Origin: Acidobacteriota bacterium
Lineage (GTDB): Bacteria; Acidobacteriota; Holophagae; Acanthopleuribacterales; Acanthopleuribacteraceae
Direction: 5' to 3'
NCBI GenBank assembly: GCA_030066195.1
Contig: JASJCB010000102.1
Span: forward strand, 1-64,000
Length of the DNA: 64,000 bases
A program made the position numbers and the translations under genes. This document shows, piece by piece, positions 54,232 through 62,574 of this stretch (position 1 is its first letter; each line of letters begins with the position of its first letter). The notes beneath the pieces are model-generated. The model was not told where the DNA came from and searched no databases. It saw nothing but the letters and a program-made list of their open reading frames with translations.

Positions 54232-55233
54232 TTAAAAACGTGCCAAACTGAAACCCATGCCGTCCGCTTCGAACTTTTCCATGATCTTCGTAAGCGGCGC
54301 CAAGATGGCAAACTCTTTTTCCGGGTCGGAAACAGTTTCGCCTTTTACGGTAATCCCAATCCCTTCTCCTTCACTGTTATACCAGAGCGAACCGGAATCG
54401 CCCCCTTTGGATATCTCTCTTTTTACCTTTCCCTTTTTATCATCATTACGACCAGGCAGCAATGTGTAACCATGTAACTCCAATTCCTCTCCTCTATACC
54501 GAAATTTATAGCAACCCTCTCCACTGAAACGTGCCCAGGTATAGCGGGTACTGAAGCCGAATTTGTGCAATAGCTCGTTTTCCTTGGGTACCGCCGGCTT
54601 GACAACATGAAAATCAAGGACTTTCTGTTTACTGGTCAGTGTAAAAAGGTCGGGCCTCACGATCTCGGCTACAGCGGCATCAATCTCGGGCATGAGTGAG
54701 GCCTTGAATTTCGCAAATTCTTCTACATCCTGCCATTTAACGAATTGAAAACGAGGGTCATCATTATTCGCGGGCGACCTGATCACATGACCCGCACTCA
54801 ATATACCCAATTTCCCATCGTGGAACCGGATCAACGCACCCAAGGTGCCGGGACCCCCTCCGGGATGACGAATATGGTCCCCCGGCTGAACCATATTGTC
54901 GTTTCCAAATAATTCGGGTTTGCCCTCGGTGAGGTGCTTAATCCAGCTACTTTCAACCCGCGGAGAAGAGAGATCCATTCTTGGCGTCTGAATGACAGCC
55001 GTGGGAATATTGGGGATATTGTCCGGGATCCGGAAGTTCTCCTTATTTTCCACCCAAAAACGGAGGGCTGTGGCGCCTGGTGTATCGAACGGGTCGGCGC
55101 CAATGTCGACACCAATCAAATTAGGGTCGCCACCGTGCAAATGCTTCAGTCCGGCTTGGAAAGCAGCCTTGTATTTGCCATCTTTATCTTTATGAGACAA
55201 AGTGTCCAATTCTATCTGGTTCATGTGATTCAT
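54232..55233 (-). CDS. Trypsin-like serine protease without signal peptide
   Basis: The 333-aa protein has a chymotrypsin-fold triad: His149 in LSAGHVIRS, Asp185 in EIDAAVAEI and Ser280 in KGGDSGSLW, at usual spacing. The first ~130 residues are an unassigned N-terminal domain (FQAGLKHLHGGDPNLIGVDIG, RFWVENKENFRIP). No signal peptide is visible, so the enzyme is probably cytoplasmic. Intracellular trypsin-like proteins beside caspase-like/CHAT genes are known in bacterial effector cascades. The ATG at 55233 follows AAGGAG; a GTG seven codons earlier is less likely. 24 nt separate it from the preceding unknown gene. Confidence 0.85.
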   Translation of the reverse strand: MNHMNQIELDTLSHKDKDGKYKAAFQAGLKHLHGGDPNLIGVDIGADPFDTPGATALRFWVENKENFRIPDNIPNIPTAVIQTPRMDLSSPRVESSWIKHLTEGKPELFGNDNMVQPGDHIRHPGGGPGTLGALIRFHDGKLGILSAGHVIRSPANNDDPRFQFVKWQDVEEFAKFKASLMPEIDAAVAEIVRPDLFTLTSKQKVLDFHVVKPAVPKENELLHKFGFSTRYTWARFSGEGCYKFRYRGEELELHGYTLLPGRNDDKKGKVKREISKGGDSGSLWYNSEGEGIGITVKGETVSDPEKEFAILAPLTKIMEKFEADGMGFSLARF

Positions 55234-55257
55234 TGCTTTCTCCTTCTTAAGCACAGC

Positions 55258-56298
55258 TCAATTATCTTTGATGGTTGGGGAACAGGGTTGCGCGTTGATG
55301 GACTGACCCTCCCGCATTTCGAAGAAGGCGCTTCTGAGTTTAGAATCCTGAACGATCCCGGATTGCAAATCAGCCAAGGCGTTCATTTGTTCCCTTTCTT
55401 CCGCACTTTGGTTATCTATGAAGTCTTTGATCTTAGGTAGGGAGTTTCGCTTACCAAGGGTAGTGTTTTTAAGCAGCCTCTCAAAAACCCGAAACTCGTG
55501 ATTGATATCACCTGCTTCGGGATCCCGTTGGCCGTCGGGGATTTCCAGGCTCAACATGGGTTCTTTCTCCAGGTTCATAATCCAGACATCCACCGTTTCC
55601 TGTTCAATAGTTTTGGGATGGAGAACGACTTGATGGTCGGTTTTGGTGCCGTCGAATTTTTCAGAGGTGAAGGTGACTCCCTTGTCCCAATTCACTTCTC
55701 TGGAAACCATGGCAATACTGGCAAAAATTTGTTCTGCTCCAAAATGATCGAAGAACGCGGGAAACAGACGTGTTCCAAAACAGGTGGAGGTAAGAGTGCC
55801 CCGGTTGAGGTCCAAGGCACCAATCAGGCACTCACCCGCGTTGGCATTGTTTAGGGATTCATTTAAAAGACCGTCCTTCAGGTCCGGTACTTCCCATTCA
55901 TTCCCGGCGGGTATTTTTAATGGTGTGATATATTCGACGGCCTTAAAAGTTTCCTCTCCAGGTATTTTGGGAATTTGGCCTTCATGTAAACGATTTAGCT
56001 CCAAACCATTTGCTTCTTCATCATCCTTAACCTCGAGCTTGACGTGCTCATGGTCCAAAAACCAATAGAAATGCCTCCGTTCGTCATTGTGAACAGTGAA
56101 ATCGCAGAGGGTTTGCTCGTCAACAATCTGGCGCCCGTCAAACAGGATTGCGCCGTGATGAGGGAGTACTCTATCTATATCAGGGTTCAAGTCCCTGGCG
56201 TCCACCATCAGGACGCGCCAGTTTTTGTCATCCCTTTTTGCCAAAAGACAAAGGCCTGTAATGAAGAGTCGCAGGGTATAATTTTTCGGTGTACTCAT
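55258..56298 (-). CDS. Uncharacterised protein, paralogue B
   Basis: The 346-aa protein was not recognised. It is a clear paralogue of the protein at 56514-57533: shared N-terminus (LFITGLCLLAKRDDKNWRV versus IFFTGVCLFAPKAPGDWRV), a central FWFLD/FYWFLD motif, VDVWIMNLE versus VEVWVMNLE, and the C-terminal SINAQPCSPTI versus AISAQPCSPSL. No signal peptide or TM helix. AGGAGG lies 7 nt before the ATG. It is between the second paralogue and the protease gene, suggesting both paralogues are dedicated parts of the CHAT/protease system, perhaps sensors or protease substrates (inference). Confidence 0.8.
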   Translation of the reverse strand: MSTPKNYTLRLFITGLCLLAKRDDKNWRVLMVDARDLNPDIDRVLPHHGAILFDGRQIVDEQTLCDFTVHNDERRHFYWFLDHEHVKLEVKDDEEANGLELNRLHEGQIPKIPGEETFKAVEYITPLKIPAGNEWEVPDLKDGLLNESLNNANAGECLIGALDLNRGTLTSTCFGTRLFPAFFDHFGAEQIFASIAMVSREVNWDKGVTFTSEKFDGTKTDHQVVLHPKTIEQETVDVWIMNLEKEPMLSLEIPDGQRDPEAGDINHEFRVFERLLKNTTLGKRNSLPKIKDFIDNQSAEEREQMNALADLQSGIVQDSKLRSAFFEMREGQSINAQPCSPTIKDN

Positions 56299-56513
56299 GA
56301 CACTACCTCCTGTACCTGATTCATGCTTTAAATTCGCGGTTTGCTTGGTTCACGATTAGGGGCGGAGCGATCCCGTGAACCCTCGAGAGGACTTAGGGAA
56401 CGACAGCCGAGCGTATAGCCGCCTTCAGCGCACACCATGCTCCCCGGCCCTGTCATTCAACCGGGAAAAGGATCCGCCCTACGGCAAAAATGATGTGGTT
56501 GTTGAAACCGTTC

Positions 56514-57533
56514 TTAGGAGTCCGGCAGGATTAACGACGGTGAACAAGGCTGGGCACTGATCGCCGAAAATCCGATTTTGAAATAGGATTCAGCCATTTG
56601 TCTATCTCGGCAGCGACCCTCTTGAAGGTCTTGCGTTATGGTCCCATCGGGAAAACGTTCGATTACCCGGGGGGTCGCCTCGAAATGGGGATCGGCATTA
56701 CAAAGTAGGGTTTCCATCAGCTTGTATTCCAAATCGTACATGTCGACACCCAATTGATCAGGTTCTCCCCCCAACTCGATGATTTGGTCTAACTCCAGGT
56801 TCATCACCCAAACCTCGACCACGGGTGGATGATATTTCCGTTTTCCCTGCTCCGGTCGCAAGGATATCTTCTTACCCCTGGTACCATCGAAACGCGTGGA
56901 TGCGATCTCCACGGTCTCGGCGTCAACCCAAACCGAAAGCTGCACCACATTCGCGTGGATTTGCTGCACGCCGTCGCGATCAAAACAATTAGGGCCCTCA
57001 AATCTCCCAAAGCTACAGGGAACCAGCCGGCCTTTGTCCAATCGGACACATCCCACCAGCAACTCATTGGCGTTATTGCTGAAGATGGGGTCGAGCAAGC
57101 CGTCGATCAGCCTGGCCCGTTCTAAATTTCCCCCGCTATCGATTCCCAGCATGGGCGCCACATAACGAATGTTATCCATCTGATTCCTGGTTCGAGGGTA
57201 GGGCTCGAATGAGCAGGTATTCAGATCAATCTCCAAGCTGTCGGGGGTGAAACAGCCCTTGGCACTGATGCTGACAAATTCACGATCGAGAAACCAGAAG
57301 GTGTGGTCGTCGTCCTCATGTATGGGAAACCGATCGGGCGTGTTGTGGGGATTGACATTTTTCTGCTGGAACTGAATGACCCCGGCATGGGACTTCGGCG
57401 GCGTCTGGTCGCCGGGTATGCAGACATCGGGTTTGAGGGCATCGGCAAGAAGGACCCGCCAGTCGCCCGGCGCCTTGGGCGCAAACAGACATACACCCGT
57501 GAAGAATATTCTCAATTCAAATCCACTGGTCAT
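56514..57533 (-). CDS. Uncharacterised protein, paralogue A
   Basis: The ~339-aa protein belongs to the same unrecognised family as 55258-56298 (see motifs there) at modest identity; conserved positions spread over the whole length indicate an old duplication. Mixed alpha/beta sequence, no motif of known enzymes. It lies 32 nt after the CHAT gene's stop, so likely cotranscribed with it; 215 nt separate it from paralogue B, enough for an extra promoter. AGGAGG precedes tandem ATGs; 57533 has the better spacing. Confidence 0.8.
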   Translation of the reverse strand: MTSGFELRIFFTGVCLFAPKAPGDWRVLLADALKPDVCIPGDQTPPKSHAGVIQFQQKNVNPHNTPDRFPIHEDDDHTFWFLDREFVSISAKGCFTPDSLEIDLNTCSFEPYPRTRNQMDNIRYVAPMLGIDSGGNLERARLIDGLLDPIFSNNANELLVGCVRLDKGRLVPCSFGRFEGPNCFDRDGVQQIHANVVQLSVWVDAETVEIASTRFDGTRGKKISLRPEQGKRKYHPPVVEVWVMNLELDQIIELGGEPDQLGVDMYDLEYKLMETLLCNADPHFEATPRVIERFPDGTITQDLQEGRCRDRQMAESYFKIGFSAISAQPCSPSLILPDS

Positions 57534-57564
57534 CATTTCCTCCTGAGATCGGGACTTGGTCGTT

Positions 57565-60500
57565 TCAATCAAGGGTTGAGGTATGGCCGATGAGTTGAAA
57601 GGCGGCCCATACCTGGGGCGGGTCGCCTACTTTGATCATGTCCCGTTGCACCTGGTGAAGGGCGTCAATAGGAGCAAGACCCTCTTTCAGTTTTTGGTAG
57701 AAGGGGACCATGAGATCGCGGGTAAGATCATCGGGGACCTCCCACAGGCTTGCCACCACGGCGGGGACCCCGGCAGCCAGAAAGGCCGGCACCAACCCAC
57801 CACCTTCCGCATCAAAGGTGGGGTTGAGAGCAGTCTCACAAGCACTGAGCACGACCAGGCGGGTATTTGGCAAATTCAGGGCCCCCAGTTCATAGGCATG
57901 AAGCGTACCGTCATGCTCATCCCCAGGCGCCAACACCATGTAGGAGGTCCCCGGGTTCTGCATACGGGACCTGGCATGACCGGCAAAATGGATCACCCGG
58001 GATGAGCCGGCGTGGGCCAGGAAATCGGCTTCACCCGCTTTCGCTCCCAACAACAAAGTGCCCTCACCGCCAAGCTCCTCGAAAACACGACGCGCCTCCT
58101 CCTCGGAAGATGTAAGGTCGGGCAAACCCGGGAAGCGTTCGGGGTCGTGCGCGGGATTACCCAAAACCAGGACGCTTTGCCCGAGAACATCCTTCATAGC
58201 CTCGTCCCGGGCCAGGCAGCGCAGGAAGAAGTTGGCGCTGGGTGCTACTGACAGTTGTTTTTTCTCCAGGAGATATTGCCCCCCGTCATATAGTGTCCCG
58301 AAGGGCAGGGCGTGAAGAACGCCGTCGGGAACGATGACCAGTCGCCGGTATTCGATAAGGTCGGATTCAAGCGGTTGGATCAGCTCGCGGTAGAGTTGTC
58401 TCGCGGGTACCCGCCATCGCGGCTTTCTCTTTTCAAGCCGCCGTCGCAACTCGTCGATGGTGAATTGGAGGGATGGGCTCGAAAGGTAAAAATGTTGCAC
58501 ATCGCGGCGATCGGCAATCCAGGCGGAGAGCTGCTGCCCGCTGACCTGGTAGACCAAGATCCCGGTTTCACCGTCCTCGGGAAGCTGCCGTCGCCAGGTT
58601 TCCCACGGCAGAGGTTTGGCAAGAAAAACGGAATTGAGGGCTTGGGAGGATTCCGGCATCCCGGCCATGTTGTCCAACAATACCCGGGCGCGACGGGACT
58701 CCAGGTAATCCAAGGCCGCGTATGGATCACCATGGCGCAGTTGAAGATCGATCATTTCATCGAAAATTTCACCGATCTTATAGAAAAGGATCACCTTGGA
58801 AGCTTCTTCTTCAATACCCTCGCGCATGTCTTCGTAAAGTTGCAGACTACGCGCGATCGTCTCCCGTGCGGCACTCTCATCGCTCAACTCCCGATGAGCT
58901 CGGCCAAGGGTGAACAAGGCATCGGCCAGGGGATAGAAGAGTTTATTTTCTTGGTAGGAGCCGGCGGCGGCGGCCAACATCTCGCGGGCTTTTAAAGGGT
59001 CTTGCTGAAGGGCGATCTCACCTTCGACGAGGTCCCGCAAAGTTTGGTTCTGTTTACCTCCTGCCGGGAGACTGCGCGAGGCTTCCACGAGATCTTTCCG
59101 CGCCTCATCCCAGGAGCCGAGTGCGGCATGGAAACGGGCTCGCCAGGTATAGGAGGCACCGATGGCGGGAGGCTCTTTGCCGGCCAGGGCATGGTCATGG
59201 GTTTCTTTATGATAAAGCAGCGCAATTTCAGGCATGCCGCGGTCCCAGGCAAGGACGGCGGCATTGATGAAGATCTGGAACAACCGCCTGGGTTTCCAAA
59301 TGCTATCGGTGCCGGAGAGGGACCGATAATAGTAATCCCAGGCTGTTTCATAGTCACCAATGGGTAGATAGAGGTCACCGATAAAGTTGATCAACCCGAT
59401 CTCATTGACCCATTCACCGGCACTTTCGAAGTTGGCAACGGCCCGTTCGAAGGTATCCTTGGCCTGGTTGAACTGGTTCCACGCCATTTCTAGGTAACCC
59501 ATGTGCCAGAGGATCTCGCCCATGAGATTGGGGTTGGCTGCAACCTGGTTCATTTCCAGGATTTGTTGAAAACGATCGTAGGCTTCTTGGGAAGAAGGGC
59601 GCCGGAACTCGACCACGGCGCGGAAATGAAGCGCACGGATCAAAAAGGGATGGTTCGCGGCCGCAAGCAGTTCGATGCTGTCCTCGAGCAACGCCGCCGC
59701 CTTGTCGAAGTCCTCTGATTTGATGGTTTCTACCCCTCGGGAAAAGGAGGACATGGCTTGGGCAAGGTTGGTAGAATCACCGTTCATGACTCTCCCCAGG
59801 GAGGCGGCCGTTTCCCGATAGAGGGGGTCGCCCGCCAAAGTTCGGCCAATCCGTTCCAAATCACCCAGAACCATTTTTGCGGTGGTGATATCACCGTCTG
59901 TGACCGCATCGGCCCATTTTTCGAGCAGGATACGCTCGAAGCCCTCCCGGATGAGGGATCGAGGTTGCTCGGTGAGATCGGCCTGCAAATCGAGGCGCTG
60001 GAATCTTTGCGTCAGGGGTTCCACCACCCTGTTTTCCAAGATTCGTCGATTTTCCCGTTGCCGCTCGCGGGCCTCGGCGGCCCATACGGAAGCGGTGTCT
60101 TCAGCGAGGCAAGCCTGCCAGGCAGCGTCCGCGGCTTTACGCAGGTACAGGTGTTCCAGAAACAACGCCCGGTTGAAGAGCGCTTCCGGGAGAAGCGGAT
60201 CGAGCTCAAGCGCGTCATCGATGGTTTGGAGGGCCAAAAGAAAATTGAAGGGCCGGTTTTCTTCGTGGGCTTGGATAAAGAACGCGGCGGCAAGGTCATT
60301 GAGCGTGTGGGGGTCTTGCGGCTTCAGATAGCGGGCGGAGCCCAATTCGTCCAGGGCGCGAACTGGACCGTCAACACCTTTGACGGTCAGCAGTTGCAAG
60401 ACGGCCTTGACGCGATGCATCCTGGGAGAGGGCGCCCTTCGCAACAAGTCATCGATGTCCGCCTCCACGCCGAGGAATACGGCAATGTCATCGGGCACCC

Positions 60501-60717
60501 GGCGGACAGGGGCGTGCTTGTCTACTTCGCCCGATTCGCCCGAGAACACGCCGCTGAGACGGGGCAAGACAAGCCTTTGTGAACCAATGACCCGCGTTAC
60601 CTCGGCCAGAACCTGTTCCTCGCTCACCTGCTTGGAACTGGAGGGAAACGGACCACAGGCAGGCAGACCACACAGACAAAACAAGCCGACCAATGCGCTG
60701 GAAAACCTTCTCTTCAC
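57565..60717 (-). CDS. CHAT-domain (caspase-like) lipoprotein with TPRs
   Basis: The 1050-aa protein starts with a lipoprotein signal and lipobox LPAC (Cys21), followed by hundreds of residues of TPR-like helices (about 90-700) and a C-terminal CHAT protease domain with His914 (IHFAGHARS) and Cys960 (VLSACETAL), as well as GVPAVVASLWEVPD. CHAT domains are caspase-clan (C25/C14-related) peptidases often triggered through TPRs. The lipid anchor would put the protease outside the cytoplasm, unlike most CHAT effectors. GTG start after AAGGGG. First of the core genes in the protease/sigma run; paralogue A follows at once. Confidence 0.9.
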   Translation of the reverse strand: MKRRFSSALVGLFCLCGLPACGPFPSSSKQVSEEQVLAEVTRVIGSQRLVLPRLSGVFSGESGEVDKHAPVRRVPDDIAVFLGVEADIDDLLRRAPSPRMHRVKAVLQLLTVKGVDGPVRALDELGSARYLKPQDPHTLNDLAAAFFIQAHEENRPFNFLLALQTIDDALELDPLLPEALFNRALFLEHLYLRKAADAAWQACLAEDTASVWAAEARERQRENRRILENRVVEPLTQRFQRLDLQADLTEQPRSLIREGFERILLEKWADAVTDGDITTAKMVLGDLERIGRTLAGDPLYRETAASLGRVMNGDSTNLAQAMSSFSRGVETIKSEDFDKAAALLEDSIELLAAANHPFLIRALHFRAVVEFRRPSSQEAYDRFQQILEMNQVAANPNLMGEILWHMGYLEMAWNQFNQAKDTFERAVANFESAGEWVNEIGLINFIGDLYLPIGDYETAWDYYYRSLSGTDSIWKPRRLFQIFINAAVLAWDRGMPEIALLYHKETHDHALAGKEPPAIGASYTWRARFHAALGSWDEARKDLVEASRSLPAGGKQNQTLRDLVEGEIALQQDPLKAREMLAAAAGSYQENKLFYPLADALFTLGRAHRELSDESAARETIARSLQLYEDMREGIEEEASKVILFYKIGEIFDEMIDLQLRHGDPYAALDYLESRRARVLLDNMAGMPESSQALNSVFLAKPLPWETWRRQLPEDGETGILVYQVSGQQLSAWIADRRDVQHFYLSSPSLQFTIDELRRRLEKRKPRWRVPARQLYRELIQPLESDLIEYRRLVIVPDGVLHALPFGTLYDGGQYLLEKKQLSVAPSANFFLRCLARDEAMKDVLGQSVLVLGNPAHDPERFPGLPDLTSSEEEARRVFEELGGEGTLLLGAKAGEADFLAHAGSSRVIHFAGHARSRMQNPGTSYMVLAPGDEHDGTLHAYELGALNLPNTRLVVLSACETALNPTFDAEGGGLVPAFLAAGVPAVVASLWEVPDDLTRDLMVPFYQKLKEGLAPIDALHQVQRDMIKVGDPPQVWAAFQLIGHTSTLD

Positions 60718-60902
60718 CCTGGCACCCCTTGTGGTGTGAACATAATTTGATCCTTGGAACGGTTTATTATAACGGATTTCTGGATTGTGATGCCGATTCG
60801 CCGAATGGGTTCACCGCGAATCACAATCACCAAAAACCAAAATCTTGGGCAAACAGCTTCAGCTGGATGTGATACTTTGAACGCCCTCTCGATGGGATGG
60901 GT

Positions 60903-62513
60903 TTAACTGCCGGGCCTCTTGGGGAAGGTCAGGGTGCTCAAGGCGCCCTGGGCGAGATCGGAGCTAACGCCCCAAAGGAACACGCCGAGATAGTCGTAGA
61001 TGCCGCCGGCACCGAAGGTGGCGCCGTCCTTGACGTAGAGCGTATGGAGACCCAGCAACAGGGAGGAAACCAGGATGAGGAGCCAAACCACGGCCCGTAA
61101 CCACCAATGCCTCGCCTCGGGATCGAAACGCATGCCCAGCACCACGCCAAGGGCCTTGTGTCCCATCTTGGGCCTGCGTCTTTCAAGATACTCCAAATGC
61201 CGGCAGTGCTCGCTCAAAACCCGGTTCCCACGCTGTAACCGCTCGAGGTTCGTCGGCAAGCGCGCACCATGGGCACCCATCTCTGAACGGGCCTCGGATC
61301 GATTCAGCTCTTTGCCGAGGTCGTCCATGACCTTTTGGGCTTCATCGAATTTTTCCTGTTGAATACAATTAAATGCATCTTTAATCCTTGTTTTAAGATG
61401 GTCGGCCACCTCGGGAACCTGGATCTTTGCCGCCAATTCTTCCAGGTGATCGAGGAGCTCGATTTGGTCGGCATTTATCTGGAGCCTGGTCTCCACCTCG
61501 GCTTCCTGCGCTTCTTTGCTGTTGATCAGGGCTTCTGTTTTACTGAGCTTCTGCTCGAGGTAGGTTCGATAATTCGGATCTTGTATCGATGCCAACCGGG
61601 CCACCAATTGGCCATGCCGGGCCAACCAATCCTGGCGGCGTTTATCTTGCGTGTCCCGCAGGCGCCTTGCCAGGTTTCCCACGAACACGCCAAACACGAG
61701 GGCGATAAACGCCCAAAGGGGTCCGTCCCGTAGGTTGAGGGTCAGCCTCACCACTTCGGCTCGCTCTCTCCAACCGGACGGGGTGAAATGCGCGAAACCC
61801 TCGTAGGTACCGGCCGGCATGTTCAAATTTTTCAGGTTCATGGGGATGCGAACTGTTTTCGCGGCCTTGAGCAGGGTGTCGTGTTCGAAAGAAAAGGCGT
61901 CGTCTTCGAAGGATCGGGCCGTGTGTTTCTCCTTGAGGTCGATCTCGGCCGGCTCCATCTCCACGGAATCGGCAGGCTTATTCTCGAATTGGAAGTGAAT
62001 CCGCTCCCCTTCTTCCAAGAGTTGAGGGGCCAGCCAAAAGGTGAAGGGATTGGGTTTCACCGCGTTCAGGTTCAGCGCACCATCGAGACTCTTCAAGGCG
62101 GGGACGGCACGGATATCGAAACTGATGTCTATCGTGATCTGCTCACCAGCAGGATCGTTCCATAGGTTCAATTTACCGCAATAGGTTCCATAGCGGCGGT
62201 AACCGGAAAACTCGATGGAAACGGGTTCTTTCTTATCCTTTTTCAACTTTAGGGGGGTCTGCGGGACTTTGACGCTGCCATCCATGCGGCCATCTTCACT
62301 TTCCAGGGCCATGACGGCGGGTTCGATTTTAACTTCCATTTCCCCGTCTCGTTTGGTGGAAAGCCATATCGTCGCTTTAACCGCCGTCCCGGGTTTTTCG
62401 ACCCAGAACTTCCGCGATAATTCCTTTTCACTAAGGATGAGACCGTTTTGGGCAAAGGCCGCGTGCCCGCCGAGCAGGCACAACAGGGACAAGTAAAAGA
62501 GATTTCCAGGCAT
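60903..62513 (-). CDS. Membrane protein with Ig-like exterior and coiled coil
   Basis: The 536-aa protein was not recognised. It has a signal peptide (1-21), about 230 residues of beta-rich extracytoplasmic sequence (LKLKKDKKEPVSIEFSGYRRYG, YCGKLNLWNDPAGEQ), a TM helix (GPLWAFIALVFGVFVGNLA, about 267-285), about 170 residues of charged coiled coil (KTEALINSKEAQEAEVETRL), and one or two C-terminal TM helices (VVWLLILVSSLLLGLHTLYV). Possible role: envelope sensor or scaffold. It lies between the barrel gene (62-nt gap) and the CHAT gene (185-nt gap). Confidence 0.75.
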   Translation of the reverse strand: MPGNLFYLSLLCLLGGHAAFAQNGLILSEKELSRKFWVEKPGTAVKATIWLSTKRDGEMEVKIEPAVMALESEDGRMDGSVKVPQTPLKLKKDKKEPVSIEFSGYRRYGTYCGKLNLWNDPAGEQITIDISFDIRAVPALKSLDGALNLNAVKPNPFTFWLAPQLLEEGERIHFQFENKPADSVEMEPAEIDLKEKHTARSFEDDAFSFEHDTLLKAAKTVRIPMNLKNLNMPAGTYEGFAHFTPSGWRERAEVVRLTLNLRDGPLWAFIALVFGVFVGNLARRLRDTQDKRRQDWLARHGQLVARLASIQDPNYRTYLEQKLSKTEALINSKEAQEAEVETRLQINADQIELLDHLEELAAKIQVPEVADHLKTRIKDAFNCIQQEKFDEAQKVMDDLGKELNRSEARSEMGAHGARLPTNLERLQRGNRVLSEHCRHLEYLERRRPKMGHKALGVVLGMRFDPEARHWWLRAVVWLLILVSSLLLGLHTLYVKDGATFGAGGIYDYLGVFLWGVSSDLAQGALSTLTFPKRPGS

Positions 62514-62574
62514 GCTTCACTCTCCAATGTTTTTTCGGGAGGGTGGCGCGGACGTCACCCTCCCCAAAGGTGTT

